Source of the DNA: Olivibacter sitiensis DSM 17696
Lineage (GTDB): Bacteria > Bacteroidota > Bacteroidia > Sphingobacteriales > Sphingobacteriaceae
Length of the DNA stretch: 50,382 nucleotides
Direction: 5' to 3'
Assembly (NCBI RefSeq): GCF_000427965.1
Contig: NZ_ATZA01000045.1
Span: 1-50,382, forward strand
Below the pieces are notes generated by a model that was given only the letters and a program-made list of their open reading frames with translations, did not search any database and had not been told where the DNA came from. A program made the position numbers and the translations under genes. Positions 1 to 7,712 of the stretch are shown one piece after another (positions within the stretch are counted from its first letter, which is position 1; every line of letters starts with the position of its first letter).

Positions 1-222
1 CACCAGAAACGGCAGCTTGGAACTCTCCATGATCGTACCGCTGCGCAAAGAGGTACGGAAACGGCAACTTTTGCATTCGTAACTCCATTTGCCCTGTAAC
101 CAATAATGAGAGGTGCCCCCGCATCGCTTGCAGACAACACCCTCCTTGTCCCGTTGCTCCTTGAAATGCAAACGGCAATCCTCCTCCGTACCAAAATGCG
201 CTGTAAAACTGAATATGTTCAT
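1..222 (-). CDS. IS1595-family transposase, N-terminal part (cut by window edge)
   Basis: The reading frame runs from an ATG at 222 off the left edge, giving 74 residues of the N-terminus. It contains a zinc ribbon with C31/C34 (CKRC) and C50/C53 (CKSC), then residues TSLRSGTIMESSKLP, matching the 'xxxTGTIxExSKLPL' signature that follows the zinc ribbon in IS1595 (ISXO2-like) transposases. The DDE-type catalytic domain would lie outside the window. A weak purine-rich ribosome binding site (AAGAAG) lies about 10 bases before the ATG. I could not place the terminal inverted repeat with certainty; it should lie within roughly the next 100 bases to the right. Family assignment is by motif only. 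Confidence 0.85.
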   Translation of the reverse strand, partial: MNIFSFTAHFGTEEDCRLHFKEQRDKEGVVCKRCGGTSHYWLQGKWSYECKSCRFRTSLRSGTIMESSKLPFLV

Positions 223-717
223 CGTCTATTCTTCTTGATGTGCTAATATACTAAAAATATTAGGCGTGTTTACGGAGAATCAGAACTTTTTTTAAAAGTA
301 TTTAGTGCTTTGTTGGCTTATTTCTTTTGTGATTTGTCGTGTTTTCATTAATCAGATGGTTTTTTTGGCAAATTTGAATGCTATTTCCTTTTATTTTGGT
401 TTAGATGAAGGGATATTGGCTCATTTTGTTGTCTTTACATTTATGGGATGACCGTAAAAAATAGGTGAGGATGGTGCAGAAATGAGTAAGTATTTGCTTA
501 AAGCAAGTATTAGTGTTGCTTGCCAGTTATGGAAAATAAGGGCGTCGGGGTATAATAGTTATGGGTTGTTAGTGGTCAACAGCGAGAGGGAAGTCAAACT
601 AGGTTTGTTTGCTTTGGCATGGTCCTTCGGCTCCGCGCAAGGGAGCCAAGTATACAAGACACTTTATTTCCCCTCCGCTTTCAGCGAAGTTTTTGCGCGA
701 TAGGGTATAGGGTGCCT
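223..717. other. Gene-free stretch between IS1595 fragment and M56 gene
   Basis: This AT-rich region probably holds the right end of the IS1595 element and the shared downstream flank of the M56 gene. A 73-codon open frame at 482-703 (+) has no recognisable motif or signal and is probably chance. A small hairpin (GGCTCC/GGAGCC) sits at 631-649, without a clear T-run. No RNA gene was recognised. Confidence 0.5.
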
Positions 718-2418
718 CTAGGGAAGGCTATCGACGCGATTAAGCTTATAGCCCATTACAACAATGCTTTTCAACGTGTCTAGATTCGGTTTCGCCTTGT
801 TGCGCTTGTCTTCCGTTTCCGTATAAGTGGCGGAACCGTGTATGATCAGTTTTCTTTTCCCTAGCGTATCTTGGAAAATGGCCGTATTTGCTTTGTCATC
901 CTCTTTCCTTAGCTTGATGGACACTACTCCGTTTTTGCCCTTTTCCCCATATCGAGCCACGGCGGGACTATCCTTTAATACGTCAATACTGAGGATGTCG
1001 TTAGGGTTGATGTTCCTGAAATATTCTTTTTCTTGCACTACGTCATCAATTACGAATAAAGGTCCTTCTTCCGAATATGTAATGCGTTCAATTTTGAGGC
1101 TAGCGTCAATAGGCTTCTGCGGCGTATATGTCAATTGCCTTAAGCGTATTTTGGCAGTGTCTGGCTTCGTGGTACTTGAGCTATCTGCCAGTATTCGTTG
1201 CTTTTTGGTAGTGATCTCTATAGCGCCTTGATATGCCTTAGGCCCATATACTTTTATGGCGCTGCTTCCTTTCAGTACATTGATGGATTGTATTTCCGAA
1301 GGATCCATATCTTCGAGGTGCTTGGAGCCAGTGCCTATATATTCACCGTTCAAATAAACCACTGGATCCTTATCGCTATGTAAGTGTAGATTTAGCACGG
1401 GAAGGGTATCCCTCTTCACCTCCATCGACTTTTTTTTGGGTCTTATTATAATCGTGTCCTCGGCCGGTATTTCCTTGTCAAGGGTCGGGGCAACGGCTGT
1501 AGGAACCGACTGTTTTATTAAACCAATAATTTCTCCTTCCATTCCCTTTTCATAGGCTTTGCTGATGGTAAAGGTCAGTATGAACAGGACGATAACTGGC
1601 GTGATGATGATATAGTTCGTAAGTTTTGCCTTATTGGACCGTTGCCTGTTCATCATCATGATGCGCCTTTTGAGGTTCCGCAGGTTGAAATTATTGGCCA
1701 AAAGTGGTTGGTCTGCCGTATTCAATACCTTGAGTAGGCTATATTGATAAGTGCGCTTATCCGCACCTTGCAGTAGTACTTCCCTGTCCGTGATAAATTC
1801 GAGGTTTTCCTTGATGGCCATACGGAACAGCCAACTGAAGGGATTGAACCAAAAAACGATGCTGATTAGTTCTCCCAACAGTACATCTGCGGTATGCAGT
1901 TGCTCGGTATGCACCTGTTCATGTACCAAGATGTTTTTGAGTTCGAGCGGTTCGTGCTTGGTGGAATTGAGGTATATGTAACGCCAGAAAGAGAAGGGAT
2001 TGATATTCAATAGTACCTGTCTAAAATGGAATTGCTGGAATATGCCAGGCATGGAACTTTTGTGTATGCGCCACAGACCGTGCAGTCTAATGAGAAAACG
2101 CATAAAGAAAAATAGGACTACGCACCAAAAAGCAAGCAATGCCACGTCCCAACCAGTGAATAGTTGTTTTGTCTTTTCATTTAACTGCTCCCAATCAGGG
2201 ATATATTTTGCCCAATCTGCCTGTTGCACCGCGGTAGGCCTTAGCCAGGAGATCATGTGTTTGACCAAGGGATAGACCACGGAGAAAACAAGTCCCAAAA
2301 GCAAGAAATACCTATTGAGGGTATAAAAGGTCAATCGACGTAAGAATAGCCGATACGCCATGTAGAATAAGGCAATACCTAGATTGACCTGTAACAGATA
2401 AACGAACAATTCGGGCAT
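718..2418 (-). CDS. M56-family (BlaR1-like) membrane peptidase with two TonB-plug-like C-terminal domains
   Basis: This 566-residue protein resembles the BlaR1/MecR1 antirepressors, which sit in the inner membrane and trigger cleavage of the BlaI repressor. Hydrophobic segments are visible near residues 4-24, 37-55, 92-112 and 268-286, with the zinc-peptidase motif HEQVH at 166-170 and the distal acidic motif KENLEFITD near 203-211. The C-terminus lacks a penicillin-binding sensor domain. It has instead two repeats resembling the plug domain of TonB-dependent receptors, near residues 355-405 (VLKGSSAIKVYG) and 445-510 (VLKDSPAVARYG), presumably on the periplasmic side. It follows the blaI-like gene by 2 bases, so the two are co-transcribed. 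The ligand is unknown; beta-lactam sensing is not supported by the domains seen. Confidence 0.9.
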   Translation of the reverse strand: MPELFVYLLQVNLGIALFYMAYRLFLRRLTFYTLNRYFLLLGLVFSVVYPLVKHMISWLRPTAVQQADWAKYIPDWEQLNEKTKQLFTGWDVALLAFWCVVLFFFMRFLIRLHGLWRIHKSSMPGIFQQFHFRQVLLNINPFSFWRYIYLNSTKHEPLELKNILVHEQVHTEQLHTADVLLGELISIVFWFNPFSWLFRMAIKENLEFITDREVLLQGADKRTYQYSLLKVLNTADQPLLANNFNLRNLKRRIMMMNRQRSNKAKLTNYIIITPVIVLFILTFTISKAYEKGMEGEIIGLIKQSVPTAVAPTLDKEIPAEDTIIIRPKKKSMEVKRDTLPVLNLHLHSDKDPVVYLNGEYIGTGSKHLEDMDPSEIQSINVLKGSSAIKVYGPKAYQGAIEITTKKQRILADSSSTTKPDTAKIRLRQLTYTPQKPIDASLKIERITYSEEGPLFVIDDVVQEKEYFRNINPNDILSIDVLKDSPAVARYGEKGKNGVVSIKLRKEDDKANTAIFQDTLGKRKLIIHGSATYTETEDKRNKAKPNLDTLKSIVVMGYKLNRVDSLP

Positions 2419-2420
2419 GG

Positions 2421-2786
2421 CTAATGGTCTTTTTCGTTTTCGATCATGTGAATGATGTCCTTCAGGTCATCTGTGCTCAATTTTTCCTCCTTGGCAAAAA
2501 AGCTGACCAATTCCTTGTAGGAATTTTTGAAATAATTATTTACAAACCCGCTCATGAACGTCTTTTTATATTCCTCTTCTTCAATAAGCGGTTCGTAACG
2601 GTAGGCATTGGCATACTTGACGCCCTTGATATAGCCTTTGCGCTGTAGGTTTTTGATGGTAGAGGCTAACGTGGTGTAGGGGATTTCGTCAGCGTCCATT
2701 TCCGCTTTCAACTCACTGATAAAGCCACCTTTACTCTTCCAGATCGCCTGCATGGCTTGTTCCTCTTGTGCCGTCAATTTCTTCAT
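2421..2786 (-). CDS. BlaI/MecI/CopY-family transcriptional repressor
   Basis: This 121-residue winged-helix repressor has the family pattern: an N-terminal LTAQEEQAMQAIW helix, a recognition segment IPYTTLASTIKNLQRKGYI around residues 35-53, and an acidic helical C-terminus used for dimerisation. Members bind TACA/TGTA-type dyads and are inactivated by cleavage when the partner M56 peptidase is activated. The partner gene starts 2 bases downstream. The pair is very common in Bacteroidota, where the inducing signal and regulon are mostly unknown. A possible autoregulatory site is noted at 2831-2840. Confidence 0.92.
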   Translation of the reverse strand: MKKLTAQEEQAMQAIWKSKGGFISELKAEMDADEIPYTTLASTIKNLQRKGYIKGVKYANAYRYEPLIEEEEYKKTFMSGFVNNYFKNSYKELVSFFAKEEKLSTDDLKDIIHMIENEKDH

Positions 2787-2830
2787 AAAAAAAATAACTA
2801 TGTGTTTTGCGTAAAAATATGTAAAAATCG

Positions 2831-2840
2831 TAGATATGTA
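2831..2840. promoter_or_regulatory. Candidate BlaI-type operator (TAGATATGTA)
   Basis: The sequence TAGATATGTA is one mismatch from the dyad TACATATGTA typical of BlaI/MecI operators. It lies about 45 bases upstream of the blaI-like start, and a second ATGTAAAA half-site lies about 15 bases away (near 2818). The intergenic region also serves the divergent DUF3347 gene, so that gene could be co-regulated. The region is AT-rich, so a chance match is possible. Confidence 0.3.
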
Positions 2841-2929
2841 AAATATTTTCCAAAAAATATTGGAATATGCCCCAATTGGTTTTGGCTTAAAATAATAAAC
2901 GTATATTAGACGCTCGTTTTTGAAGCGAA

Positions 2930-3484
2930 ATGAATGGACTAAAAAAAAGTAAACTTATGAGAAGTGGAATCGTATTCTTTTCTGGAATAATTATGTTGCT
3001 AGCCATAGCTTCATGTGGTGGTGGGCAAGGGGGTAATGCGGATAAGGCTGCCGACACAACCAACCTCGCTAGTGATGGGGTAGTCTTTGACGATGATAGT
3101 GCTGCACTTATATTGTCTAGTTACATGCGGGTAAAAGATGCGTTGGTGGAATCGGATGCAGTGAAGGCTTCTGATGAGGCGGATAAACTGGCTTCTATGC
3201 TGTCCAATTATGAGGGGTGCGAAAATACCAGTATGTTAGCGCAAGAAATAGCAAACAATCATGATTTGGCAGCACAACGTGCTGCTTTCAAAGCGGTGAG
3301 TCACGATATTATAGGTGTTTTTGAACATGCTCCCAAGGCCAGTGGAACCATCTATTTACAACACTGTCCTATGTATGATGAAAACAAAGGGGGAGACTGG
3401 CTAAGTACGAGTAGTGAGATTAGAAATCCCTATTATGGAGATGAAATGTTAACTTGTGGTAAAGTGATTAAGGAAATTGAATAA
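2930..3484 (+). CDS. DUF3347-domain lipoprotein (possible copper-handling periplasmic protein)
   Basis: This 184-residue protein begins with a lipoprotein signal ending at C29 (AIASC), so it is probably exported and lipid-anchored. The body fits DUF3347: an acidic DDDSAALILSSYMRVKDAL segment, a helical middle, then H145-C146-P-M148 and a C-terminal NPYYGDEMLTCG with C176. The His, Met and two Cys are shared with the paralogue at 5959-6507 and could form a metal or redox site. DUF3347 is often found beside or fused to CusB-type efflux adaptors, which fits the metal locus 3 kb away. The start is uncertain: ATG at 2930 or at 2957 (MRSG), either of which keeps the signal peptide. Confidence 0.82.
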   Translation: MNGLKKSKLMRSGIVFFSGIIMLLAIASCGGGQGGNADKAADTTNLASDGVVFDDDSAALILSSYMRVKDALVESDAVKASDEADKLASMLSNYEGCENTSMLAQEIANNHDLAAQRAAFKAVSHDIIGVFEHAPKASGTIYLQHCPMYDENKGGDWLSTSSEIRNPYYGDEMLTCGKVIKEIE

Positions 3485-3552
3485 TTAATAGGCTTGTTTT
3501 GATAATTAAATAGTTAAGAAATCATAAAGTCGATCAAATTGAGGAGCAAAGA

Positions 3553-3583
3553 TTTAGTATTTAATCAAATTTTTATAGTTTTG
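3553..3583 (+). promoter_or_regulatory. Bacteroidota-type promoter for gltA
   Basis: The -7 box TAGTTTTG (3576-3583) matches TAnnTTTG exactly. A TTTA -33-like element at 3553-3556 lies 19 bases upstream, the usual spacing. Transcription would begin near 3590, about 14 bases before the gltA ATG. Confidence 0.6.
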
Positions 3584-3603
3584 TTATAAACCAAATATAT
3601 ATT

Positions 3604-4881
3604 ATGTCAGAAAAAGTATCGTTGACCATAGGTGACAAGAGTTTTGATTTTCCGGTAATCACGGGGACAGAAGATGAAAAGGCTATTGATATTTCTAAGT
3701 TGAGAACAGAAACTGGATATGTGACCTTGGATCCAGGCTTTAAAAATACCGGGGCCGCGAAAAGTGCTATTACGTTTTTGGATGGTGAAGAGGGTATATT
3801 GCGTTATAGGGGATATCCTATTGAGGAGTTAGCTGAAAAGTCGTCTTTTATAGAAGTAGCTTACTTGCTTATATATGGCAATTTACCTTCAGCCGATGAG
3901 CTGCACGCTTTTCAACATAAATTGAGCAGACATACCCTTATCCACGAGGATATGAAGAAATTTTTCGAGGGCTTTCCAACTAACTCGCACCCTATGGGGC
4001 AATTGTCGCAATTGGTAGGTGCATTGTCCGCATTTTATCCAGAATCGTTGGATCCCAATGCTTCCGAGGAAGATGATAATTTGACCATCATTAAATTGTT
4101 GGCCAAGTTTCCTACCATCGTTTCATGGATCTACAAGAAATCCCTTGGTCATCCTGTCATATATCCGAAAAATAAATATGATTACGTTACCAACTACCTG
4201 CATATGACTTTTGGTCAATTGACCGAAGAGGTAACCATCGATCCGGTAGTGGTTTCGGCCATGAACAAATTGCTCATTCTGCATGCCGATCATGAGCAAA
4301 ATTGCTCTACTTCTACCGTACGTATCGTAGGTTCTTCCAACGCCAATCTCTTTGCTTCTATTTCTGCCGGTATCAGTGCCTTGTGGGGACCTCTTCATGG
4401 TGGAGCCAATCAGGCAGTGATAGAGATGTTGGAGCGTATCAAGGAAGATGGGGGAGACTCCGAGAAATGGCTCAATAAGGCGAAGGACAAAAACGATCCT
4501 TTCCGATTGATGGGCTTTGGGCACCGGGTGTACAAGAACTTCGATCCTCGGGCCAAAATCATCAAAAAAGCTTGCGATGATATATTGAATAGCTTGGGTG
4601 TGGACGATCCTGTTTTGAATATAGCCAAGCAATTGGAAGAAACGGCTTTGAAAGACCCTTATTTTGTAGATCGCAAGTTATATCCCAATGTGGATTTCTA
4701 CTCGGGCATCATCTATCGTGCACTGGGCTTCCCTACCGATATGTTTACCGTATTGTTTGCCTTGGGCAGATTGCCTGGCTGGATAGCACAATGGAAGGAG
4801 ATGCGTAGCAATAAAGAACCTATAGGCAGACCAAGACAGATCTACGTAGGTGAAACCTTGCGCCATTATCCAGAGAAATAG
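3604..4881 (+). CDS. gltA: Citrate synthase
   Basis: This cytoplasmic enzyme condenses acetyl-CoA with oxaloacetate to citrate, the entry step of the TCA cycle. The 425 residues match the length of the type II (hexameric, NADH-sensitive) bacterial family, including the N-terminal beta-rich extension (ITGTEDEKAIDISKLR). The catalytic set is complete: H265 in GPLHGGANQAV, H307 in MGFGHRVYKNFDPRA and D364 in VDFYSGI. H230 sits in the LHADHEQN motif. The gene has its own promoter and is followed by a strong terminator, so it is monocistronic. Nothing unusual was seen. Confidence 0.98.
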   Translation: MSEKVSLTIGDKSFDFPVITGTEDEKAIDISKLRTETGYVTLDPGFKNTGAAKSAITFLDGEEGILRYRGYPIEELAEKSSFIEVAYLLIYGNLPSADELHAFQHKLSRHTLIHEDMKKFFEGFPTNSHPMGQLSQLVGALSAFYPESLDPNASEEDDNLTIIKLLAKFPTIVSWIYKKSLGHPVIYPKNKYDYVTNYLHMTFGQLTEEVTIDPVVVSAMNKLLILHADHEQNCSTSTVRIVGSSNANLFASISAGISALWGPLHGGANQAVIEMLERIKEDGGDSEKWLNKAKDKNDPFRLMGFGHRVYKNFDPRAKIIKKACDDILNSLGVDDPVLNIAKQLEETALKDPYFVDRKLYPNVDFYSGIIYRALGFPTDMFTVLFALGRLPGWIAQWKEMRSNKEPIGRPRQIYVGETLRHYPEK

Positions 4882-4910
4882 ATCTTGCTGGAAAAAGACT
4901 ATATTTAAAG

Positions 4911-4960
4911 AGGCAGTCTCCTATGTTTGTTGTAAGCACACGTAGGAGACAGCCTTTTTT
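4911..4960 (+). terminator. Rho-independent terminator after gltA
   Basis: A long stem (GTCTCCTATG pairing with CGTAGGAGAC, extended by AGGC/GCCT) with a 15-base loop is followed by a run of six T. It lies 30 bases after the gltA stop. Confidence 0.85.
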
Positions 4961-5037
4961 GTTTCCATTTATTTATAGCTTCCGTCTTATTGTTCAATTG
5001 TATCTTTGGTATCTAACAGGTCAATAATTCAATCCGT

Positions 5038-5060
5038 TTGGTTTTCCATTGGAAAACCAA
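5038..5060. promoter_or_regulatory. 23-bp palindrome upstream of higBA, likely HigA operator
   Basis: Two perfect 11-base arms (TTGGTTTTCCA and TGGAAAACCAA) flank a single T. The site ends 35 bases before the higB ATG, where a core promoter would lie. HigA antitoxins bind such palindromes with their HTH domain to autoregulate the operon, so this is the probable operator. Confidence 0.6.
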
Positions 5061-5095
5061 GATATTTGTACTAAGCAATTCGGTACGAGTGCATA

Positions 5096-5404
5096 ATGTT
5101 TAATATCATTACCAGAAGGACGTTATTGAAATACTGTGTGCGTTATCCTGATGCAAGGAATGCACTATTGGAATGGTATTACGAATTTCTGAATAGTGAT
5201 TTCAAAAACTTTCAGGAACTGAAAAGCAGGTATCCGAGTGCAAGTCTAGTGGGTGATGATAGGGTCGTGTTGAACATAATGGGCAATCATTTTCGTTTGG
5301 TTATACGTATGGTGTTTACCTACAAGGCTATTCAAATCAAATGGTTTGGAACGCATAAGGAATACGATAAAATCGATGTAAAGACAATTAGTTTTAAAGG
5401 ATAG
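5096..5404 (+). CDS. higB: HigB-type toxin (type II toxin-antitoxin)
   Basis: This 102-residue basic protein belongs to the HigB family (RelE-like fold, mRNA interferase acting on ribosome-bound transcripts). Family-typical features are the N-terminal ...RTLLKYCVRYPDARNALLEWY, the central GNHFRLVIRMVF strand segment and the C-terminal IKWFGTHKEYDKID motif. The toxin gene precedes its antitoxin by 2 bases, the order characteristic of higBA loci. Function is inferred from family and context; the target is not known. The pair sits between gltA and the metal efflux locus as an accessory insertion. Confidence 0.88.
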   Translation: MFNIITRRTLLKYCVRYPDARNALLEWYYEFLNSDFKNFQELKSRYPSASLVGDDRVVLNIMGNHFRLVIRMVFTYKAIQIKWFGTHKEYDKIDVKTISFKG

Positions 5405-5406
5405 TC

Positions 5407-5763
5407 ATGGAGCTAAAAATCATAAAGACCGAGGCGGAATACGATGCCATGCTCGACTGGGTAGATGAACAATTTGATGCTAGAGAATCGCCAGATTCAA
5501 AAATGGGCGAACGTCTGCAGGTTGCACTGTTGCTCATCAAGCAGTATGAGGATGAGCATCATCGTATTCCCATGCCAGATCCGGTTGAAGCTGTCAAGCT
5601 AAAAATGCAGGAGCAAGGTTTGCAAAACAAGGATTTGATACCTTGGTTGGGCAGTAAAGGCTATGTCTCTGCTTTGTTGAACAATAAAAAGCCGATAACG
5701 TTGCGTGTTGCTAAGTTGTTGCACCAGAAACTTGGTATCCCGGCGGAGGTGTTTTTGATATGA
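5407..5763 (+). CDS. higA: HigA-type antitoxin
   Basis: This 118-residue antitoxin has an N-terminal acidic toxin-binding part (residues 1-55) and a C-terminal Xre-like HTH (about 60-118: VKLKMQEQGLQNKDLIPWLG, then SALLNNKKPITLRVAKLLHQKLGIPAEVFL). It should neutralise the upstream HigB and bind the palindrome at 5038-5060 to repress the operon. This long HTH-at-the-C-terminus form is common in Bacteroidota. It is followed by a bidirectional terminator. Confidence 0.9.
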   Translation: MELKIIKTEAEYDAMLDWVDEQFDARESPDSKMGERLQVALLLIKQYEDEHHRIPMPDPVEAVKLKMQEQGLQNKDLIPWLGSKGYVSALLNNKKPITLRVAKLLHQKLGIPAEVFLI

Positions 5764-5813
5764 ACCTCGAATTCGATGGTACTGAGTGTCGCCCTTTTTG
5801 AGGAATAACAAGC

Positions 5814-5848
5814 AAAAAAAATCCCCGCTTTGGGGAGCGGGGAAAAAA
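5814..5848. terminator. Bidirectional terminator between higA and the metal locus
   Basis: The stem CCCCGCT/AGCGGGG (5823-5829 and 5836-5842) with loop TTGGGG is flanked by A-runs on both sides. The left A-run reads as a T-run for minus-strand transcripts; the right side has only A on the plus strand. It therefore fits best as the terminator of the minus-strand efflux operon, and the GC stem may also slow higBA transcripts. Confidence 0.6.
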
Positions 5849-5958
5849 CGTATGTTTTTATAATCAACCTAAACCTGATACTTTATAAACAGATATCGTG
5901 CCAGTTTTTTTTTGTGTGTTGTCAGGCGAACGGTTTTTGTTTTTCTGTCTGAAGAAGT

Positions 5959-6507
5959 TTACTTAATAGTTCTAGTAATGTTGCCACAGTTGAGCATTTC
6001 CTCGCCAAAATAGGGGTTTACGATAGTCTTGCCCGTAGAAATCCAATATGCGCCTGCATCATCAAATGCCATGGGACAATGCGCGATATACAAGGCGCCT
6101 TGTATGGGAGTCAATTTCTGTTCTTGCAGGAGACGAACAAGCTCTTTACTTAAGTCATGAAAAATAATTCTTTGATCATCTATGTTATCCTTGCCAATCA
6201 ACGAAACGCTTTTTTGATGGAAATTTGTCATTTGAGGATAATTCTTGGATGCTTCTTGCAATAGTAGTGCAGCGATTCGAGCTTGTTGTATATCATTTTC
6301 TGTCAAGGCATCGCGCAAGATGAAATATTGTGACAATATGTCATTTAGTCGGTCATCATCAAAAAGAACGGTGGTCTCTTTTTCTGTCCTTGTCGTTGGC
6401 GATGTTATCTGTTGTTCGCTTTCATGGTTATTCTCTGTCTTTCCTTGGCAGGAGATAAATGCCAAGAAGCATATTACGATAATATAGGTGTTCTTAAAAT
6501 TATACAT
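5959..6507 (-). CDS. DUF3347-domain lipoprotein, last gene of the metal efflux operon
   Basis: This 182-residue lipoprotein has a signal ending at C20 (AFISC) and then a DUF3347 domain with H143-C144-P-M146 and VNPYFGEEMLNCG (C174). It starts 11 bases after the stop of the HMBD adaptor gene, so it belongs to the efflux operon. In other species the domain is found fused to the C-terminus of CusB-like adaptors, so this protein may act as a separate metal-delivery or adaptor-associated module in the periplasm. It is a diverged paralogue of the protein at 2930-3484; both keep the same Cys, His and Met. Biochemical role unproven. Confidence 0.85.
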   Translation of the reverse strand: MYNFKNTYIIVICFLAFISCQGKTENNHESEQQITSPTTRTEKETTVLFDDDRLNDILSQYFILRDALTENDIQQARIAALLLQEASKNYPQMTNFHQKSVSLIGKDNIDDQRIIFHDLSKELVRLLQEQKLTPIQGALYIAHCPMAFDDAGAYWISTGKTIVNPYFGEEMLNCGNITRTIK

Positions 6508-6518
6508 GTTTGTCTATT

Positions 6519-7700
6519 TTAGATATCACTTCCTTTTTTCAATATATACTCGCTATAGAGGAGATACGCTCCGGTAGCTACAATTTTCTCCCCTTCGGTT
6601 AGTCCCGAACGCACTTCCACCTGATCTCCATTGTCTAGTCCCAACTGCACTTCCCGAGGTTCGAATTTGCTGTCTTCTAGGGCGGTCCATATGATGGATC
6701 GCTCTCCGTCTCGTATCACAGCATTTGTGGGGATGGTCAACGCCTCAATAGCGGACGACGTTGGAAGTAGGACGTTGACCATCATGCCAGCCTGCCATAG
6801 CTGCTGGCTATTGTCTATCCTTCCTCTGATGCGAATGGTTTGTGCGTTGTCTGCCAGTGCAGGATCTACAAATTCGGCCATTACCTGTTGCACCTGACCA
6901 TCTGGCAATTCTACCGTGAGTTGTTTTTTTCCCTTGACAGTAGACAGCTCATGCGGATAAATATCTGCTTCCACCCATAGGGAAGCATAGTTTTCTATTT
7001 CCATCAAGGCCGTTCCTTCTTCCACATATTGTCCTTCGCTTATTTCTATCTTCGAAATGGTACCCGAGATAGGCGAATAATAGGTGGTATATGGATGTAC
7101 GGTGTCTTGCTGCAATACTTGGTCTATTTGCTTCTCAGACTGGCCATAGTGTAGGAGTTTTTGTCTGGCAGCCAGATAGACCTGCCTGAAACGCTCATCG
7201 TTCTGTAATGCGGAAGCTTGCTTGTAGGTCATCAGCAAGTCGTTCTGCAAGACCAGTAGATCCTCCGAATAGATCTGATACAAGACCGACCCTTTGCTTA
7301 TTTGCCTGCCGACTTCTTTGGTATAAAGCTTTTCGATGCGACCCGTATTGCGACTGCTGATATACTTGATGTGCTCTGGATTGCTCCTGAGCCTTCCACT
7401 TAAGCGCTTGTAACCCATTACCTGGCCGCTGCCCACCGTGACGATGCTGATATTCGCCAAAGCTTGTTGATTCCGACTGAGAGTAAGCGTCTTATCTGGT
7501 GTCCCTTTTTCGAACGGCACGAGGTCCATACCACATATGGGGCATGTACCTGGTGCATCCCTAACGATTTGTGGGTGCATGGGACAGGTATATTTCCTTG
7601 CGCTGGTAGTCGCATCTTCTTTTTTGTCGTTTTGGCAGGATGCGAGTACGGTTCCCAGCAATAAGTAAGTACTTTGTATGATGAACTTTTTCCTATTCAT
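6519..7700 (-). CDS. RND efflux periplasmic adaptor with N-terminal heavy-metal-binding domain (CusB-like)
   Basis: This is the 393-residue membrane-fusion protein of a tripartite metal exporter. The lipoprotein signal ends at C22 (TVLASC). It is followed by a heavy-metal-binding domain, residues 37-62, with CPMHP (C39, M41, H42) and CPICGM (C53, C56, M58), likely to capture Cu(I) or Ag(I) in the periplasm. The remainder has the usual hairpin and lipoyl halves (GRIEKLYTKEVGRQISKGSVLYQIYS; SPISGTISKIEISEGQYV), the beta-barrel and the membrane-proximal domain. It lies 12 bases after a second adaptor gene, so this operon encodes two adaptors. They may form a heteromeric adaptor ring or pair with different pumps. 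Confidence 0.93.
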   Translation of the reverse strand: MNRKKFIIQSTYLLLGTVLASCQNDKKEDATTSARKYTCPMHPQIVRDAPGTCPICGMDLVPFEKGTPDKTLTLSRNQQALANISIVTVGSGQVMGYKRLSGRLRSNPEHIKYISSRNTGRIEKLYTKEVGRQISKGSVLYQIYSEDLLVLQNDLLMTYKQASALQNDERFRQVYLAARQKLLHYGQSEKQIDQVLQQDTVHPYTTYYSPISGTISKIEISEGQYVEEGTALMEIENYASLWVEADIYPHELSTVKGKKQLTVELPDGQVQQVMAEFVDPALADNAQTIRIRGRIDNSQQLWQAGMMVNVLLPTSSAIEALTIPTNAVIRDGERSIIWTALEDSKFEPREVQLGLDNGDQVEVRSGLTEGEKIVATGAYLLYSEYILKKGSDI

Positions 7701-7712
7701 TTCTTTTTAGTA

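Noticed and set aside
482-703. Open frame of 73 codons in the left intergenic region
   Set aside because: No motif, no clear ribosome binding site, and low-complexity flanks; it is more likely a chance frame.
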